64,000 nt of DNA from Kitasatospora papulosa (GTDB taxonomy: Bacteria; Actinomycetota; Actinomycetes; Streptomycetales; Streptomycetaceae), in assembly GCF_000717245.1 (NCBI RefSeq), contig NZ_JNYQ01000011.1, forward strand, positions 196,588-260,587, given 5' to 3'. Under the pieces are notes generated by a model. The model had not been told where the DNA came from. It ran no database searches and saw nothing but the letters and a program-made list of their open reading frames with translations. Each line of letters starts with the position of its first letter. Positions within the stretch are counted from its first letter, which is position 1. The position numbers and the translations under genes were made by a program. Shown here piece by piece: positions 28,301 to 40,300 of the stretch.

Positions 28301-31300
28301 CCGAGGCGCCGGAGCCGTACGCGATCACCGACGCCACCGACTCCGCCCCGCGCACCCTCACCTCGCCCGACGGCGCCACGGTGCGCGAGGTGCACGACGT
28401 GCCGCACGACGGCGCCTCGTTCTTCCACGCGCTGCTCGCCGTCGCCGAGGCCAGGGGGCAGCTGCCCCGCCTGCTCGGCGGCGATCTCGCCGCCCGCTTC
28501 GCCGAGTCCCCCGGTGACCCGGCGGTCGGCGCCGAGGCGATCCGCGCCGCCCGTGACCGCCTGGCCTGGGCCCTGGGCGAGGACGGCAACCAGGATCTGC
28601 TGGACGCCCTCGCCCTGGACACGGCCGACACCTTCACCCAGGCCGAACTGGACGGCGCGGGCGTGGTGCTGACCCCGGAGCAGCAGGCCGAGTTCGACGC
28701 CTTCGGCCGTCTCCCGCTGACGTTCTGGCCGACGCCCGACCAGCGTGTGGCGCTGGCGACCGCCGCCCTGTCCCGTCCGTTCACGAGCGAGCCGTCCGGC
28801 ACCGGGCCGACGGGCGCTCAGGCCCCGCCCGAGCGCCGCGCCGGGGACCACGGCGGCGCCGACCTGCTGCCCGCCCTCGCCGCGCGGGTCCTCGGCACCC
28901 CGCTGACCGTGGTGACCGGTGAGGGCCGCGATCAGCTGTTCCTCCCGCACGGCACCGATCCCGCCGCCGTCGATCCGGCCGCCGACCCGGTGCTCCTCTC
29001 CACCGGGGGCTTCTTCCACGCCGCCCTCCCGCCCGGCTCCCCGGCCCCGTCCACCGGCGCGCTGCCCGCCCCGACGAGTGCCGGGACCTCCGGCACGGAC
29101 ACCACGGCCGGGGATCCGCCCGCGCACCGCAGCCACACCACCGCACCCTGGCTGCCGCCCGCCGACAGCAGCGGACCGCGCTACCGCCTCGCACGCGACG
29201 GCGTCCTCACCGCGCCCGACGGGGCCACCTACACCCAGGGCACGCCCACGGGACGCGGCAACGGCTTCTTCGGCGCCCTCTCCACGGCGCTGCGCGACGC
29301 CGCAGGACTGCCGGGCACGGACCGCCAGGTCGCCGCCCGGCTGCGGATGCGCTCCGACATGGTGCCGACCCGCCTCATGCGCCTGGCCGGCCTCCCGGGC
29401 GACCCGGCGGAGCGGGACACGCTGTTCGCGCCCCCGCCCCTCGTACCGCGCAGCGGAGATCCCACGCCGAGCAAGGACGCGCTGGAGGGACGCCTGCGCC
29501 GTCACCTCGCCGAGGCCCCCTGGGGCCCCGGAGCCGACCGGGCCGTCGCCGAGTGGGCCGCCGGAGCGACCGGCGCCACCGTCACCCTCGTCGAGGAGAA
29601 CGGCACCGCCCACACCTACCCCGGCCCGGCAGGCGACAGCGGCCCACACATCCGGCTCCGCCGCCGTGGCGGCGACTTCGTCCCGCTGGTCCGGCGCACC
29701 GCGGCGACCGGCACGGGAACCGGGGCCACACCGAAGAAGGGGCCGAAGACCGACGGGACCACGCGGCCCACCACGACGGCACCGGGCACGTCGCCGTCCG
29801 TCGTCCCGCCGGTGGTCACCCACGAGCCGCCGGTCCCGCCGCCGCCGCGCGAACCCGCCCCCGACCCGCTGTCCCCGCCGCCTGCCCCCGAGGGAACGCC
29901 GGGTCTGCGGGACGCGGAGGAGGCGTACGAGCTGGACACGCTGTCCGGCAGGCCGGGACCCTCGCGGTCCGATGCCGAGGCGCTGGCGCAGTTCCGGTTC
30001 ACCGACGACACCAGCGAATCCGAGAGCGAATCCGAGAGCGAGTCCGAGTCGGACTCCGACAGCGAGGACGGCACCACCGGGAGCACCCACGAGGCCTGGC
30101 TCGACTCCCTCTTCGGCCCCGCGGTCCGGGAGGACTACTCTCCCGAGATGCTCGTCGGCACGGCGCTGTCGCTGCGGGAGCTCGCCCGCAGGGCACCGCA
30201 GCCGGCCACCGGCACCCGCGACCCGCTCCACGACCTCACCAGGCGTGTGCTGAACCTCGGCCCCGGCGTCGCGGTGACCGACCAGCACCTCCTGCTCCTC
30301 GGTTCGCTGGCACTCGACGCGTCCCCGGCCCAGCTGGCCGACGAGCGCGCCCTCGCCTCGTACCTGCGACGGCACGACGCCGCCCTGGACCCCGGGGCCG
30401 CTCTGGTGTCGCAGGACGCCACCGTGCGCAACTGGACCGGGACCGGGGACCAGGTGCCGCCCCTGGACTCGTACGCGGTGGAGGGGGACGACGGCAGGAC
30501 CAGCGCCTGGCCCGCGCCGTGGTCCGAGCCGTACGTGGTCCTCGCCCAGGACAGCGAGGATTCGGTCCTGCTGAACACGCCGCGCGGCACGTTGGCGCTG
30601 GACGACCCCGGAGAGTTCGCCCGGCTCCTCGCACGTGACCCCGCGCGGCCGGCGGGCGCCGACATCGTCCTGGCCTTCCCCCACCAGGACATCGAGGTCC
30701 TGGCGCGGCACGTCGCCGACCTGACCGGTTCCAGGGTCTGGTACTCGGAGCACGCCCCCCGCCCGTCCACCGACTGGCGGACCGGCACCGAGCGCATCAC
30801 GCTGGGCCCCGTCGGGGACGACGTCGGCAGGGTGTGGACGTCCGTCCGGCCGGACCGGGACGCGGACGGCTCGGGCGACTTCGACGAGCTCATCGGTCTG
30901 TACGAGGACGACTCCGACCAGGCCGACGGGATCGCGGCACGCCGGCCGGACCCGCTGACCACGACGGACTACGGCGTCGTGGACGACAGCGGCGAGGGCG
31001 TACTGTTCCGCAGGCCCGGGGGGATCCGCGGCAGATGGCAGACCCCGCGGGCACTGAGCGGCACGGAGGACGCCCCCGAGATCGCCATGTCCGTACAGGA
31101 GTACAGCGACACGCTCGTCAGCGACCGGCCCGCCCTGCGGATCTCCCCGGACCGCACGCTCGCCGTCGAGAACGGCGCCTACGGGCAGCAGGTCTTCGCC
31201 ACAGAGCAAGCCGTCGCGAACGCCTCCGTGAAGCTGGCACGGGCCGGACTCGCGGTGCGGCTGCGGGCCGATCAGGACCTGAGCATCATCCTGCCGACCC

Positions 31301-34300
31301 CTGACGGGGGCAGCAGGCGGCTGTTCCGTGTCGTCCCCGTCTTCCTGACCGGCTCCGGCGAGTCCACCGAAGAGATCTGCCGGGACTTCGCGGACATGCT
31401 GGCCGACGGTGCCCGCACCTCGCACATGGTCTTCCGTGGTCCGGGGGGCGGACCGGCGGTCACGGCGCCCGTCAACGCCTCCGACGGCGCGGAGGTCACC
31501 GGTACCCATCAGCTCGCCGACTCCCTGAGCCATGTCGCGGACGGCGACATACCGGCGGAATCGGCGGATCCGGCCTGGGCGGCGTCCCTCGCCCGCCGGG
31601 ACGACCGGCCCACCGGCGGCGACGGCGGTCCGCTGCCCGGCCGCGCGTACGGAAGCGCGCTGAGCCTCGACCAGGCGGACGACCCGCGCCGCGACGCCCT
31701 GTCGGACGCCGCACGCCGGATCGGTGTCAACGAGCACGCGTGGGCCGACATCGGTGAGGGCTACGTCGTCCAGTCCGTCGCGGCGGCCGGGGCGCAGGGC
31801 CAGCCGAGCCTGGAGCAGAACTTCGCCAAGCCGCAGACCGCGGCCGGAGGCGCGCACTTCGGCTACCACTTCGCCACGGTCGTCCTGGCCAGCGAGGACG
31901 GCAGCCACCAGATCTCCCTGGAGAACCACGCCCGTTCCTCGGTACGCAACCACCGTCACCGCAGAGCGGTCCGGGCGAACCTGGACGCCCTCTCGGTGGA
32001 CGAGATGCGGGAGAACGCGGCGTTCCTGCGACAGGAGATCGAGGGGCGGCAGGAGGCCGGGAACGACGAGCACCTCGCGGAGCTGCGCGGCCACCTCGAC
32101 CTGACCCTGGCCATGATCAGGGCCGCCCAGGCCCGGGCGGAGATGCTGGCGGCGCCGGACGGTTCGCCGGAGCGCGCCGCGGCCGAGCGCACGCTGGAGG
32201 CGGCCACCCGGGCGGCCGCGACGCGCGTCGGACAGCTCGAAGCGGTCATCCCGGGCAAGCGGCAGTGGTACATGCGGATGTACGCGCAGCGTCCGGGCGA
32301 GTCCGCCCACGACACCAACGCGGAACTGCTGTCCGACCAGCCCTCCGCCGAGGCCAACCCGTTCACCGCCGTCGTGCTCCGCGGACAGCTGGCGCTGCCG
32401 GTCTCCGTCACCTTCGCCAAGGACGCGCACCAGACGCCCGAGAGCGCGAAGCACCCCGTCCGGCACCTCGCCAAGGTGGTGGCCAGGGCGGGGCTGTGGA
32501 ACGCCGCGAACGGGCTGCCGCTGCCGGACGTCACGATCAGCGGGACACGCGGCGGGCGCCTGTTCGGCCGGGATCTCACCAGGACACGTGCCGAGGCGGT
32601 CGCGGCCTCCTTCCGGCAGGAGCTCGCCGACGCTCTCGCGGCTCACCAGGAGGGAGCCCTGCAACCGCACCTCACCGCGGACGACTTCACCGTGGAACCC
32701 GTCGCGGTGCGCGGCCGCCGGCCCTCAACCGGCGACGCGGCCACCACCACCGTCGACATCACGGTCGACGACCACCGCGGCGGGCCCAGGGAGGTCGCCA
32801 CCCGCGGTCTCCGGACGCGCCTGCCGGGCGGCTCGCGCGACGACGACGCCGACCCGGTGGCGGAGCAGTGGCCCATCGGCCGCACGGTCACCATCGGGCG
32901 TCCCCGTTACGGGGTCGACCCGCGCTTCATCGTGTCCGCCGCCGACGTGCCCGCCGCGCCCTCCGCCGGCGTACCCGCGGACACCGGGAAGGGCAAGGGG
33001 CCGGCCGCCCAGGACACGGACGACGCGACGGCCCCGGCGGGCCCCCGGCCGAACCGGTGGTTCACGTACACGCGTGACGCCGAGTCCCGCCTCGAGCCCT
33101 TCCGCTACGAGGTCGCCGACACCGGCCACATCCGGCTCCCCGGAGGCGAAGAGGTACCGCCGACCGGATGGGTCAGGTTCGGTCACGACTTCGTCCACGC
33201 GACGGGCCTGATCCTGCGGGGCGACAGCGGCTGGATCGGCCGCGTGGACAACATGGACACGCTCTCGCTCTTCATGGCGGACATGGACCAGGAGCCCACG
33301 CCCCACCGGGTCGTCGCGGACGACTCGGCCCTGTACCTGGTCCCGGAAGCCGACGATGTGTCGGCGCTGCGCATCCCGCTGCGGGAGACCGCCGACGCCA
33401 CGCCTCCCGGGCCGCCGCCGTCCGAACCGCCCCGTGCCCGCCTCGACGACCGGCCGCGCGTCGTCGTGCGGTCGGCCTTCGACGTGCGGCGCTTCACGCA
33501 CGCCGGTGAGACCGTCACCGACCTGACCGTGCGGCTCGCCCTGCGTCCCGGGGACGGAGAGGCGGACACGGACGCCGTCCTGGCGCGGGTGCTCCAGGGC
33601 GTGGAGGAGTTCTACAACCGGCCTGGGCACAAACTTCCCGACGGGGACCGGTTGCACGTCACCGTCGAGCCGGTCCGGCCGGACGAGAACCCCCACCTGA
33701 CGGTCGATCTCGTGGGCCGTGACCAGCGGATGAACCAGCGGGCGTGGTGGGCCGACGCGGACCCGGCGGAGTTCGCGCACGAACTCGCGCACCAGCTGTT
33801 CCTGCGGGACGAGACGCGCGACGCGAGCAACCCCGGGCGGCTCCACGCGCCGGGCAGCCTGCTCGGCCCGTTCCGGGAGCAGGCCCCCGACGGCCTCGCG
33901 CAGACCGGCCTGCGCCCGCGCCACCTCCAGCTGTGGGCCGCGGTGGCCGGGAACATCGATGTGCACACCTCGCCGGAGGGGACGAGCTGGGACGACGCGC
34001 GCACGGGCGCACCGGCGGAGAGCCGGGAGCCCGTGTGGGTCGACCCGGTGTCGCTCCCCGACGCCTCGCCGCAGTCCGGTCCGGACGGCGCGGTGCCGCC
34101 TCCGCTGCCCCCCGGACGCGACCTCTCCCCGCTCGCGGAGGAGTCCGAGGACTCCGATTCCGACTCCGACGACGAGGCGGCCGATCCAGGCTGGCTGGAC
34201 ACCGTGTTCGGCCCGCACCGGGGGAACATCCCGCGTGCCCGGCTCCGGGAGACCTCCGAGGCGCTGCTCGACCTGGTCCGGGAGGAGGCGGCCGCACACC

Positions 34301-37300
34301 CGACGTCGCGTGAGCTGCGCCACGGCCTGAACCGCGTCACCCGTCAGGTCCTGCACATGGCCGCCGGGGCCAGGCCGGGCCCCGCGGACTTCCTGCTGCT
34401 CGGTTCGCTGGCGCTCGACGCCTCCTCCGACGACCTCGCGAGCACCGAGCAGCTCGCGCTCTACTTCCTCGAGCGGCAGATCGAGACCGGCCGCGGCGCC
34501 ATGGACGAGGGCACGCTGCTGCGCGACGACGACGGGACCGTCGTCGGGCGTGACTTCACCGGACGGGGGCTGCCCGCCCCCGAGCCCGCCTCCTACGCCG
34601 TGCGGGGCCGGGGCCGGGTCATCCCGCGTCCCGCCCCGTGGCGGAACCCGTACATGGTCGTGGCCAGGGCGGCCGGTCACGCCGTCGAGGTCACCATGCC
34701 GGGGCGTACCTTCCGGGTGGACAGCGCCGACGAGCTGGCCATGCTCATCTCTTACGACTCCCGGCGGCCCCGCGGCGCCGACATCGTCCTGGCGCTGCCC
34801 CCGGAGTACGCCGTGACCGTCGCCCTCCTGGTCACGGGGACGACCGGCCGCCGCGTCTGGTATCCCGAGGCACCGGTCGACGTCGCCACGCACCCGACCG
34901 CCGGGACGCGCCACCTCATGCTGGACCTGAACGACGGCAACACCGGGGCCGGCTGGGCATCGAGCGACCCCGCCGAGGGCGACGGCCTCCCCGGCGCCCG
35001 CGACTTCGACAGCGACACCGACGGCGACCAGGCCCCGGACAGCGACGACGACGGGTCGAGCACCGAGGGGGACGCGGAGTTCGACCGGCTCGCCGACCGG
35101 GCCGTCATCGAACGGCAGATCGAAGGGCTCCGCCCCAGGCCGCTGACGACGCGTGACTACGGCGTCATCGACAAGCGCGGCACCGGGGTCCTGTTCACCC
35201 GGCCGCTCCCGACCGCCGTCGGCGAGGTCCGGGCGGGCACCGGCTCCGACGCCCTGGTCCTGCCGCGTCAGGACCAGGAGGCCGTCCCCATGGCCGGCCG
35301 GCCGTCGCTGCACATCTCCGAGGACCGCACGCTGGCGATGCCCGCCGGCGACGCGGACACCACCGGCCGCGGCCGCCAGGTGTACGCCACCCGGGCGGCG
35401 GTCGCACGCTCCTCGGCGCGGCTGACCGCGGCAGGGGCCGGCGTCCGGCTGAAGGTCGACGAGTCGGCCGGCGTACTGCTGCCGAAGGAGGACGGTTCCT
35501 ACGGCGAACCGCTGTACCGCGTGGAGCCGGAGTTCCTGACGGCTTCCGGCGACTCGGAACACGCCTTCACCCGGAGCTTCGCCCAGATGGTGGCCGGCTC
35601 CACGAACGCTCCCCTGTCCCACATCGCCTTCCGCGGGCCCACCGGCGCCGTCGTCTCCACCGCCCCGGTGAACGGACAGCACAGCCGCGAGGTCACCGGG
35701 ACGCACCACCTGGCCCAGGCGCTGACGGAGATCGCCGAGGGCTCGCGCCCCGCCACCGAGGTGACCCCCCGCTGGGCCGCCCGCCAGGCGGGCCGGGACA
35801 TGCGCTACACCGGTGGCGTGGTGGGCGCGCCCACGCCGGGCGAGCGCTACGGCCGGGCTCTGAGCTACGAGCCGGACAACGCGCTGCGCACCCCGCTGGC
35901 ATCGGCCGCGCGGCGCATCGGCGTCAACGAGTTCGCGTGGGCGGGGGTCGGAGAGGGCTATCTGATCCAGTCCGTCAGCACCACGAACGACGGCGGCGCG
36001 CAGCTGTTCACGCACAACCACGCCAAGCCCGGCGACCGGGTGGGGCCCCACGCCCCCTACCACTTCGCGCAGGTCGTGCTGGAGAGCGAGAACGGCACCC
36101 ACCAGATCACGCTGGAGAACGAGACCCACTCCCGGACCGTGATCTCCCCCGAGGTCCTCGACGACGTCATCGACGAGAACCTCGACCGCTACGGGGAGCA
36201 CCAGCTCCTCCAGCTGGCCCGCGGCGCCGAACGGCACGTCGCCGAGGCGCGGGAACGCGGCGCGGACCGCTCGGAGACCGCCGGCCCTGAGGGCTTCGCC
36301 CGGGTGGCCAGGGCCCTTGCCGCCGTCCTCGACGCCGAGCAACTGCCGCCCTTCTTCGACGAGGACCGGCCCGAGCACGCCCTGGCCCTGGCCGAGGTGG
36401 AACGGGCCCGCTCCCGCGCGAGGGAGGCGATCCTGGACGCCGCCCCGGTGATGGACGACAAGGACCTCTGGTCCTTCCGTGCGTACAGCAAGCGGCCCGG
36501 TGAGTCCGCGCACGAGGTCAACGCGGCACTGCTGTCGGACGCCCCGCCCGCGGTGGCCAATCCGCTGACGACGGTGGTGCTGCACGGCCACGCGCCGCGC
36601 TGGCACCAGCAGGCGATCCACTTCGACGAAGGGGACCACGGCGTCCCCGCCGACGCGGACGGCACGATCGACGGCCTGGCGCAGTCACTGGCGCGCGCGG
36701 GACTGTGGAACCGCGCCCACGGACTGCCCCTGCCCAGGATCACCCTCACCGGGCACGGCAACCGGTCGCAGGCCAGCGGCCAGGACCGGGCGGACGCCGT
36801 CGCGAGGGCGCTCGCGGCCAGGCTGGGCCAGATCCTGACCACCCTTCAGGCGGACACGGACGGACCGCGGGTCGGCGTGAGGGACTTCGGTCTCACCAAG
36901 GCCGCCAAGCGGGTCCGCAGGGCCACCGACCCGGCCCAGGGGCGCGTGGTGACGATCGAGATCGACGACCAGCGGCTCGTCCCGCCGGGTTCGTCGCAGC
37001 CGTCGGGGACCACCACGCCCGTCAGGGAGAGCGCCGCGTCCGAACGGCCCGCACCCGACCGGACCTCCGGATCCCCGGTCACCGGGCAGGAGACCGGTGA
37101 ATCGCCGTCCGCCGGGCCCGAGGAGACCGCCGAGTCCTTGACGGTCCCCACCCCCGAGCGCGGCAGGTCCCGCTCCCGGGGCCGTTCCCCGGTACCCAGC
37201 CCGGAGCGCAGGAACAGCGACGCGCCCCCGTGGGTCCTGGCACGCATCCGCTACGCCGAGGAGTCCGCCGCCTTCGACCGCCGCCTCGGCGAGTACCTGG

Positions 37301-40300
37301 CCGAACACGAGGCGGTGACGGCCGAGTTCCGGAAGATGGCGAGTGCCGCGTGGGCGGCCGCGCGCATGAGGCATCCGCGCGCGCTGGCGACGTTCGGAGA
37401 CACCAGCAAGTTCAAGGCGGGCGTCGTCGGCACGTCCCGCGACGCCCTCCAGCGTGTGCTGAGGAGCGGAAACCTGCGGGAGCTCGTGGCGTTCCTGTAC
37501 GAGGGGATCTCCGAGAACCTCGTGCCGGAGATGCTCGGCGGCGTGGAGGAGCAGCACCCGGAGATCGCCGCCGAGCGGCCGAGCCGCCGGCAGCGGGAGG
37601 CCTACGCCGAGTACATGCGGCGCGCCATCGAGATCCAGCAGTCGGCCATGACCCTCGAGGAGAAGGAGGCCGCCGTCAGGGAACTGCCGCGGCCCGTGGC
37701 CGATCCGCCGCACCCGGACACCGCGCGCCCGCCGCTGAGCGCGGCGGAGCGCCGGATCGCGGTCGACGAGGCCGGACTGACCTGGATGCCCGCGACGGCG
37801 GTGTACGACCTCGCGATGAGCGCCGACTTCCAGGGCCGGTCCGAGGACTCCGGCGGCCTGGTGGCGACCGGCACCGCCGGGTCCACGTACCGCTTCGTGC
37901 TGCACGCCGCCCGGATGCGGGACCAGTGGGGCCTCGACCTGGACCTCGGCCTGATCCGGGCCGGGATGCTGGCCATCTCGCTCACCGTGGGCCACCACAC
38001 CGCCCATGAGGTGATGCGCGGCGCCCAGCTGGCACTGGACGGCGTCCCCGGCCACGACCCGGCCCTCGACTACACGGACAACTGGGGCCGGTACTGGAAC
38101 GTCCATCCCCTCGGCGAGCGGGAGCTGAGGGAGAACGTCGCGCGGGACGGGCTCTTCCCCGACGAGCACGCGCAGGCCCTCCTGGACGAGCTGGAACCGA
38201 AGCCCGTCGGCGGCGTCGTACGGCAGGACGGCGCGCACACCCGCGCGACGCTTCCGCACCGTCCGGTGCACACCCGCCCCGTCGCCTCCCAGCCGAACCA
38301 CCCGGCTCCCCAGATGCCGGACGCTCCCGCCCCGTACCAGGGCACCGCCGCCGCGCCGCCCCAGGTGTCGCCCGACGACGCGGAACGGCACCGCGAGGCG
38401 ATCCTCGACGCCCTGTACGGCCTCGGCGCACTCAACGGCGTCGACCGGGGGCGGGCCGCCGAGGGGCTGGAGCGGCTCGACCGGCTGAGGGAGGCGGACC
38501 CGGAGCTGCGCGGCGGCTTCCTGGACCTGGACGCCCTGGTCCGCCGGACGCTGCTCCTCGATCCCTCCGACATGGTCACCGCCGCCGCCCGCGGTGCCCT
38601 GATGCGGCTCGTGACGGACCCCTCCACCGCGGGCGCCCGCACACTGAGCGCGGTGTCCGCCCACTACCTCGTCCGGCGCGGCGCCTTCCACGCGGACTTC
38701 CGGCTCACCGACGCGCAGGGCCGCCCGCGCGGCTGGAACTGGCTGGGCCAGGCCCTGCCGGCCGACTTCGATCCGGGCCTCACCGGCCGTGTCTCGCGCG
38801 CCCCTGACGGCACGACCGGCCACAGCGGGCCCGAGACCGCGCCGTGGCTCCCCACCCCGGGCGACCCCGACCCGTACCTCGTGCTGCTCGGCGGCCGGCC
38901 GGACGGGGCCGTGGTGCGGGGAGTCGGCGGCTTCGCGCGTCCCGTCCCGCCCGAGGTCCTGCACGAGCTGATGGCCCTCGACCGGGGCCTCACCGGCCGG
39001 CCGGGACCGCTGCTGCTGCACGTCGCCCGGTCCGGAGCCGCCTCCCTGGATCTGCCGCGCGGGCTCGCCGACCGCCTCGGCAGAGAGGTGTGGGCCACCA
39101 CCGGCCGGTCGGCCATCGGGCGCCTCCCCGGAGCCCCGGACCGCTCGGTCGTCCTGCTGCTGGACGAGGAGAAGCAGGCGCCCCGGGGCCAGTGGTTCTC
39201 CAACACGCCCGCCACACAGCCCACGTCGTCCTCCGACGCGGTGGACGGCGAGATCAGCTCCCTGTCCGTCGCCCACCACGGGAACCGGTCCACGGGCTAC
39301 ATCTCCATGGACCTCGCCGACTCCGACGACGGGGGCTGGTCGCGGACGCTGACCCACAGCCGGCTGGGGACGGTCACCTCGTACACCTTCCAGCGCACCT
39401 CCTACGACGTCACGCAGCCCACGGCACCCGTGCCCTGGGTCGAACTCAACCTGCCCACGCCGTACTTCCCCAACAACCACGGCCTGCCGGGCTCCGTCAT
39501 GTGGCACACCCCGCAGGGGGAGCGGACCGACGACGGGCCGCAGTTCGCCCGCAGGCTGGCCCGCCGCCGCAGCCTGGCCTCCCTCGCCCCCGAGCACCCC
39601 GTGGTCCTGCTCGTCTGCTACGCGGCGGCGCCCCCCGGTATCGGGGAGATGCACGGGCAGCACATCGACGGCCCGCTGCCGTTCACCCCCGACCCCCTCG
39701 CGGACGTCGCGGTCGGCCAGCACACGGCCAACGAGACGGGCCGCACGGTGTTCGCGACCACCCTCATGAACGCCGCCGTCCAGTCGCGGAACGGCGCCCA
39801 GGAGGCCTACCTCAGCCTCCACACCGACGCACGCGGCCGCGCCTACCCGTGGAGCATGTTCCGACCGGAGCCCACGGGGGCGGCACTGGAGCAGCGGGCC
39901 CGCGACGCGGGGCTGCACCACGGCCCCGGCCCGGTCCCCGAGGCCGTGCAGGAACGGACGCTGCGGCTGGTACGCGCGCTGCGCCAGATCTTCGGCCCCA
40001 CGGTCGACGACGCCCCGGACCACCCGGTGCTGCTCCGCGGCATCGGCGCGCTCGACCTGATGCGCGAGGCCGATCCGTACCTGGACCGGGACGGCGCGCG
40101 CACGTTCACCCTGGACCTGTACGAGCAGCTCCTGACCGGCTACCACACCGGAGGCCCCGCGACGGGGCCGGCACCGCAGTTCACACCGGACGCCCACCGG
40201 AGCCTGCTGACGGAGGCGGCCCGGCGCCAGGACACGGGGCCGCTCGAACCCCTCACCCGCTGGATCGCGCTGCCGCACCTCGTCCACATGCTGACCGACC

